Assembly: GCA_002350465.1 (NCBI GenBank)
Contig: DEEW01000026.1
Location: 1,042-10,427, forward strand
DNA: 9,386 bases
Direction: 5' to 3'
Source: Lachnospiraceae bacterium UBA2868
Lineage (GTDB): Bacteria > Bacillota_A > Clostridia > Lachnospirales > Lachnospiraceae
In this document: piece after piece, positions 7,851 through 9,386 of the stretch
Position numbering within the stretch: position 1 is the stretch's first letter
How the letters are laid out: each line of letters begins with the position of its first letter
Notes under the pieces: generated by a model
Told to the model about the DNA's origin: nothing
Seen by the model: only the letters and a program-made list of their open reading frames with translations
Databases searched by the model: none
Position numbers and translations under genes: made by a program

Positions 7851-8790
7851 TGTTACACTTCCGAATAAATGGATCTTGGCACCGATGGCAGGGGTAAGCG
7901 ACCTGCCATTTCGCTTGTTGTGCCATGAGGCGGGAGCAGGCCTTACATGCATGGAGATGATAAGTGCCAAGGCTATATACTATCGTAACAAAGCCACGGA
8001 TGAGATGATGGCCATAGATCCGGATGAAGGGCCGGTATCGCTCCAGCTCTTCGGATCTGACCCCGATATTATGGGAGCTATGGCACAAAGAATAGAAGAG
8101 CGCCCCTTTGCCATACTTGACATCAATATGGGCTGCCCCGTGCCGAAGGTAGTAAACAATGGCGAAGGCTCCGCACTTATGAAGGATCCCGCCCTTGCGG
8201 GAAAAATCATACGCTCGGTATCTTCCGCGGTGAGTAAGCCCGTGACGGTAAAGATAAGAAAGGGCTTCGACGACGATCACGTAAATGCCGTTGAAATGGC
8301 AAAGGTAGCAGAGGAAAACGGGGCTGCCGCCGTAGCCGTACATGCACGCACGAGAATGCAGTACTACTCAGGGAAGGCAGACTGGGATATCATCCGGCAG
8401 GTAAAAGAGGCGGTAACGATCCCGGTGATCGGAAACGGAGATGTGGACTCATATGAGAGCGCGTGCCGTATGCTTGATGAGACCGGGTGCGACGGCGTTA
8501 TGATAGGAAGAGCGGCTCAGGGGAATCCATGGATATTTGCTGAGCTTGTGGCAAAGAGCGAGGGCCGGGAGTGGAATAAACCCACACGTGAAGAGGTGGC
8601 GAGGATGATACTTCGCCATGCCGCCATGCTGATAGACTGTAAGGGCGAGTACATAGGGTCACGTGAGATGCGAAAACATGCGGCCTGGTACACAAAAGGC
8701 TACAAGGGATCATCCCAGTTTAGGGGAAAGCTTAACGAGGCAGAATCCCTTGAGGATCTAAAGCGCCTGATGGATGATTTTCTCTCATAA
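7834..8790 (+). CDS. dusB: tRNA-dihydrouridine synthase, DusB family
   Basis: A 318-residue FMN enzyme that reduces uridine to dihydrouridine in tRNA using NADPH. The TIM-barrel N-terminal domain opens with [17 protein letters not shown]. The catalytic cysteine is C101 in NMGCPVPK, H170 lies in VAVHARTR, and the FMN phosphate site is formed by IGNGDV (199-204) and [11 protein letters not shown] (223-233). A helical RNA-binding tail follows (about 245-318). The length is normal. The exact tRNA positions modified cannot be predicted; some bacterial DusB enzymes modify several D-loop sites. The gene overlaps coaX by 17 bases, and the nearest purine-rich site, GAGGGA (7815-7820), is 13 bases from ATG, which is long. 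Translation may depend on ribosomes leaving coaX. Confidence 0.93.
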   Translation: MLKIGNVTLPNKWILAPMAGVSDLPFRLLCHEAGAGLTCMEMISAKAIYYRNKATDEMMAIDPDEGPVSLQLFGSDPDIMGAMAQRIEERPFAILDINMGCPVPKVVNNGEGSALMKDPALAGKIIRSVSSAVSKPVTVKIRKGFDDDHVNAVEMAKVAEENGAAAVAVHARTRMQYYSGKADWDIIRQVKEAVTIPVIGNGDVDSYESACRMLDETGCDGVMIGRAAQGNPWIFAELVAKSEGREWNKPTREEVARMILRHAAMLIDCKGEYIGSREMRKHAAWYTKGYKGSSQFRGKLNEAESLEDLKRLMDDFLS

Positions 8791-8799
8791 GAAAGTTTA

Positions 8800-8828
8800 T
8801 TGACGGCAGGAAATGCTTGCGATATAAT
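8800..8828 (+). promoter_or_regulatory. vegetative sigma-A-type promoter of greA
   Basis: TTGACG (8800-8805) and a perfect TATAAT (8823-8828) are separated by exactly 17 bases, 5 of 6 and 6 of 6 to consensus. It starts 10 bases after the dusB stop and would initiate near 8835, giving a leader of about 60 bases before greA. This is the only convincing promoter I see in the window. Confidence 0.85.
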
Positions 8829-8839
8829 TCGTTTATTGT

Positions 8840-8869
8840 TTTGAGTAGGGGGTATTATACCACCTCAAA
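8840..8869 (+). promoter_or_regulatory. imperfect hairpin in the greA leader
   Basis: Outer arms TTTGAG (8840-8845) and CTCAAA (8864-8869) are complementary. Inner arms GGTA (8851-8854) and TACC (8858-8861) close a 3-base loop, with an asymmetric internal bulge between them. It would begin about 5 bases after the predicted transcript start. No T-run follows, so it is not a standard terminator. It may stabilise the 5' end or act in control; on DNA it could also be an operator-like dyad. Confidence 0.5.
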
Positions 8870-8895
8870 CAAATTATGAAGGGATGGGTTTTACA

Positions 8896-9386
8896 ATGGA
8901 AGAAAAAAAGAACCTGATGTCTCATGAAAAGCTTCTTGAACTTGAAGCGGAGCGTGACGAGAGAAAAGAGGTCATAAGAGCTCAGATAGCACAGAAGATC
9001 AAGGAAGCACGCGAACAGGGGGATCTGTCCGAGAATGCGGAATACGATGCCGCAAAAGAAGAGCAGAGAGATAACGAGCTTAGAATAGAAGAGATCGAAG
9101 CTATCCTCAAGAATGCGGAAGTTTATCTTGAAGAAGATATAGCAAAGGATGCGGTGGGACTCGGAAGCACGGTTACACTTCTTGATGTTGAATACAACGA
9201 GGAAGTTGTGTACAAAATCGTAGGCTCTACGGAAGTAGACAGCCTTAACGGCAAGATCTCAAACGAGTCGCCGGTAGGACGTGCCCTTGTGGGAGCCAAG
9301 AAGGGTGCTACGGTTGAAGTTGAGACACCTGCAGGTGTGCTTAAGTATAAGATCGTAAAGGTTGAAAAACCCGCTTCGGCAAAGGG
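8896..9386 (+). CDS. greA: transcription elongation factor GreA (3' end beyond window)
   Basis: At least 163 residues without a stop before the right edge. GreA enters the secondary channel of RNA polymerase and stimulates cleavage of backtracked transcripts. The N-terminal coiled coil (about 9-80) carries the tip motif GDLSENAEYDAAKEEQ at 42-57; its acidic residues D43 and E46 correspond to the catalytic pair. The C-terminal FKBP-like domain is recognisable, including SPVGRALVGAKKG and the closing YKIVKVEK. Typical GreA proteins have about 158-160 residues, so only a few codons should be missing. ATG 8896 is the likely start; an in-frame ATG at 8884 abuts GAAGGG (8878-8883) and is less suitable, although GAAGGG is 12 bases from 8896. 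In related genomes lysS often follows. Confidence 0.95.
   Translation, partial: MEEKKNLMSHEKLLELEAERDERKEVIRAQIAQKIKEAREQGDLSENAEYDAAKEEQRDNELRIEEIEAILKNAEVYLEEDIAKDAVGLGSTVTLLDVEYNEEVVYKIVGSTEVDSLNGKISNESPVGRALVGAKKGATVEVETPAGVLKYKIVKVEKPASAK

Noticed and set aside
8840..8869. The greA leader hairpin as a rho-independent terminator for dusB.
   Set aside because: No T-run follows on either strand, and the structure lies downstream of a near-consensus promoter.
8901..8910. A AAA AAG heptamer in phase near the start of greA, the same slippery sequence as in E. coli dnaX.
   Set aside because: A -1 shift would end after six codons, giving a useless peptide. It is probably just consecutive Glu and Lys codons.

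Overview
The window reads as chromosomal DNA of a Gram-positive anaerobe of the Clostridia, most likely a Lachnospiraceae-type gut or rumen bacterium. This is inferred from the coaX-dusB-greA order, a small protein that resembles the clostridial DUF6145 family, strong GGAGG-type ribosome binding sites, frequent ATA and AGA/AGG codons, and moderate GC. No 16S or other taxonomic marker is present, so the genus is not assigned. Every gene I can support lies on the + strand. There are no rRNA or tRNA genes, insertion sequences, CRISPR arrays or long repeats, and no gap above about 105 bases without a gene.

Region 1 (1-4956) is the distal end of a surface-polysaccharide (capsule or exopolysaccharide) locus. 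It holds the 3' end of an unidentified gene, a PglK/MsbA-type ABC exporter that probably flips lipid-linked glycan, a GT2 glycosyltransferase, a DegT/VioA-type sugar aminotransferase, and a GT11 family (alpha-1,2-fucosyltransferase-like) enzyme. These genes overlap by 1-4 bases or sit 1-5 bases apart. Together they suggest a surface glycan carrying a 4-amino-4,6-dideoxy sugar and fucose. The genes for the nucleotide-sugar precursors are not in the window.

Region 2 (4957-8790) is a run of housekeeping and small unknown genes: an NfeD-like membrane protein, ornithine carbamoyltransferase (argF), a 99-residue three-helix membrane protein, a DUF6145-like protein, type III pantothenate kinase (coaX) and tRNA-dihydrouridine synthase (dusB). 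Gaps are 0-37 bases or genes overlap, and I see no terminator between the polysaccharide genes and dusB. Read-through along the whole stretch is therefore possible.

Region 3 (8791-9386) has the one convincing promoter in the window, TTGACG-N17-TATAAT. It is followed by a short leader with an imperfect hairpin and then greA, which runs off the right edge.

Several starts were moved from the longest reading frame on the basis of ribosome binding sites and family N-termini: the aminotransferase to 2909, NfeD to 4987, argF to 5456 and coaX to 7083. The fucosyltransferase appears to start at TTG. I found no clearly new defence, mobile or RNA system. The most open questions are the uncharacterised membrane protein/DUF6145-like pair and the divergent C-terminal motif of the GT11 enzyme.
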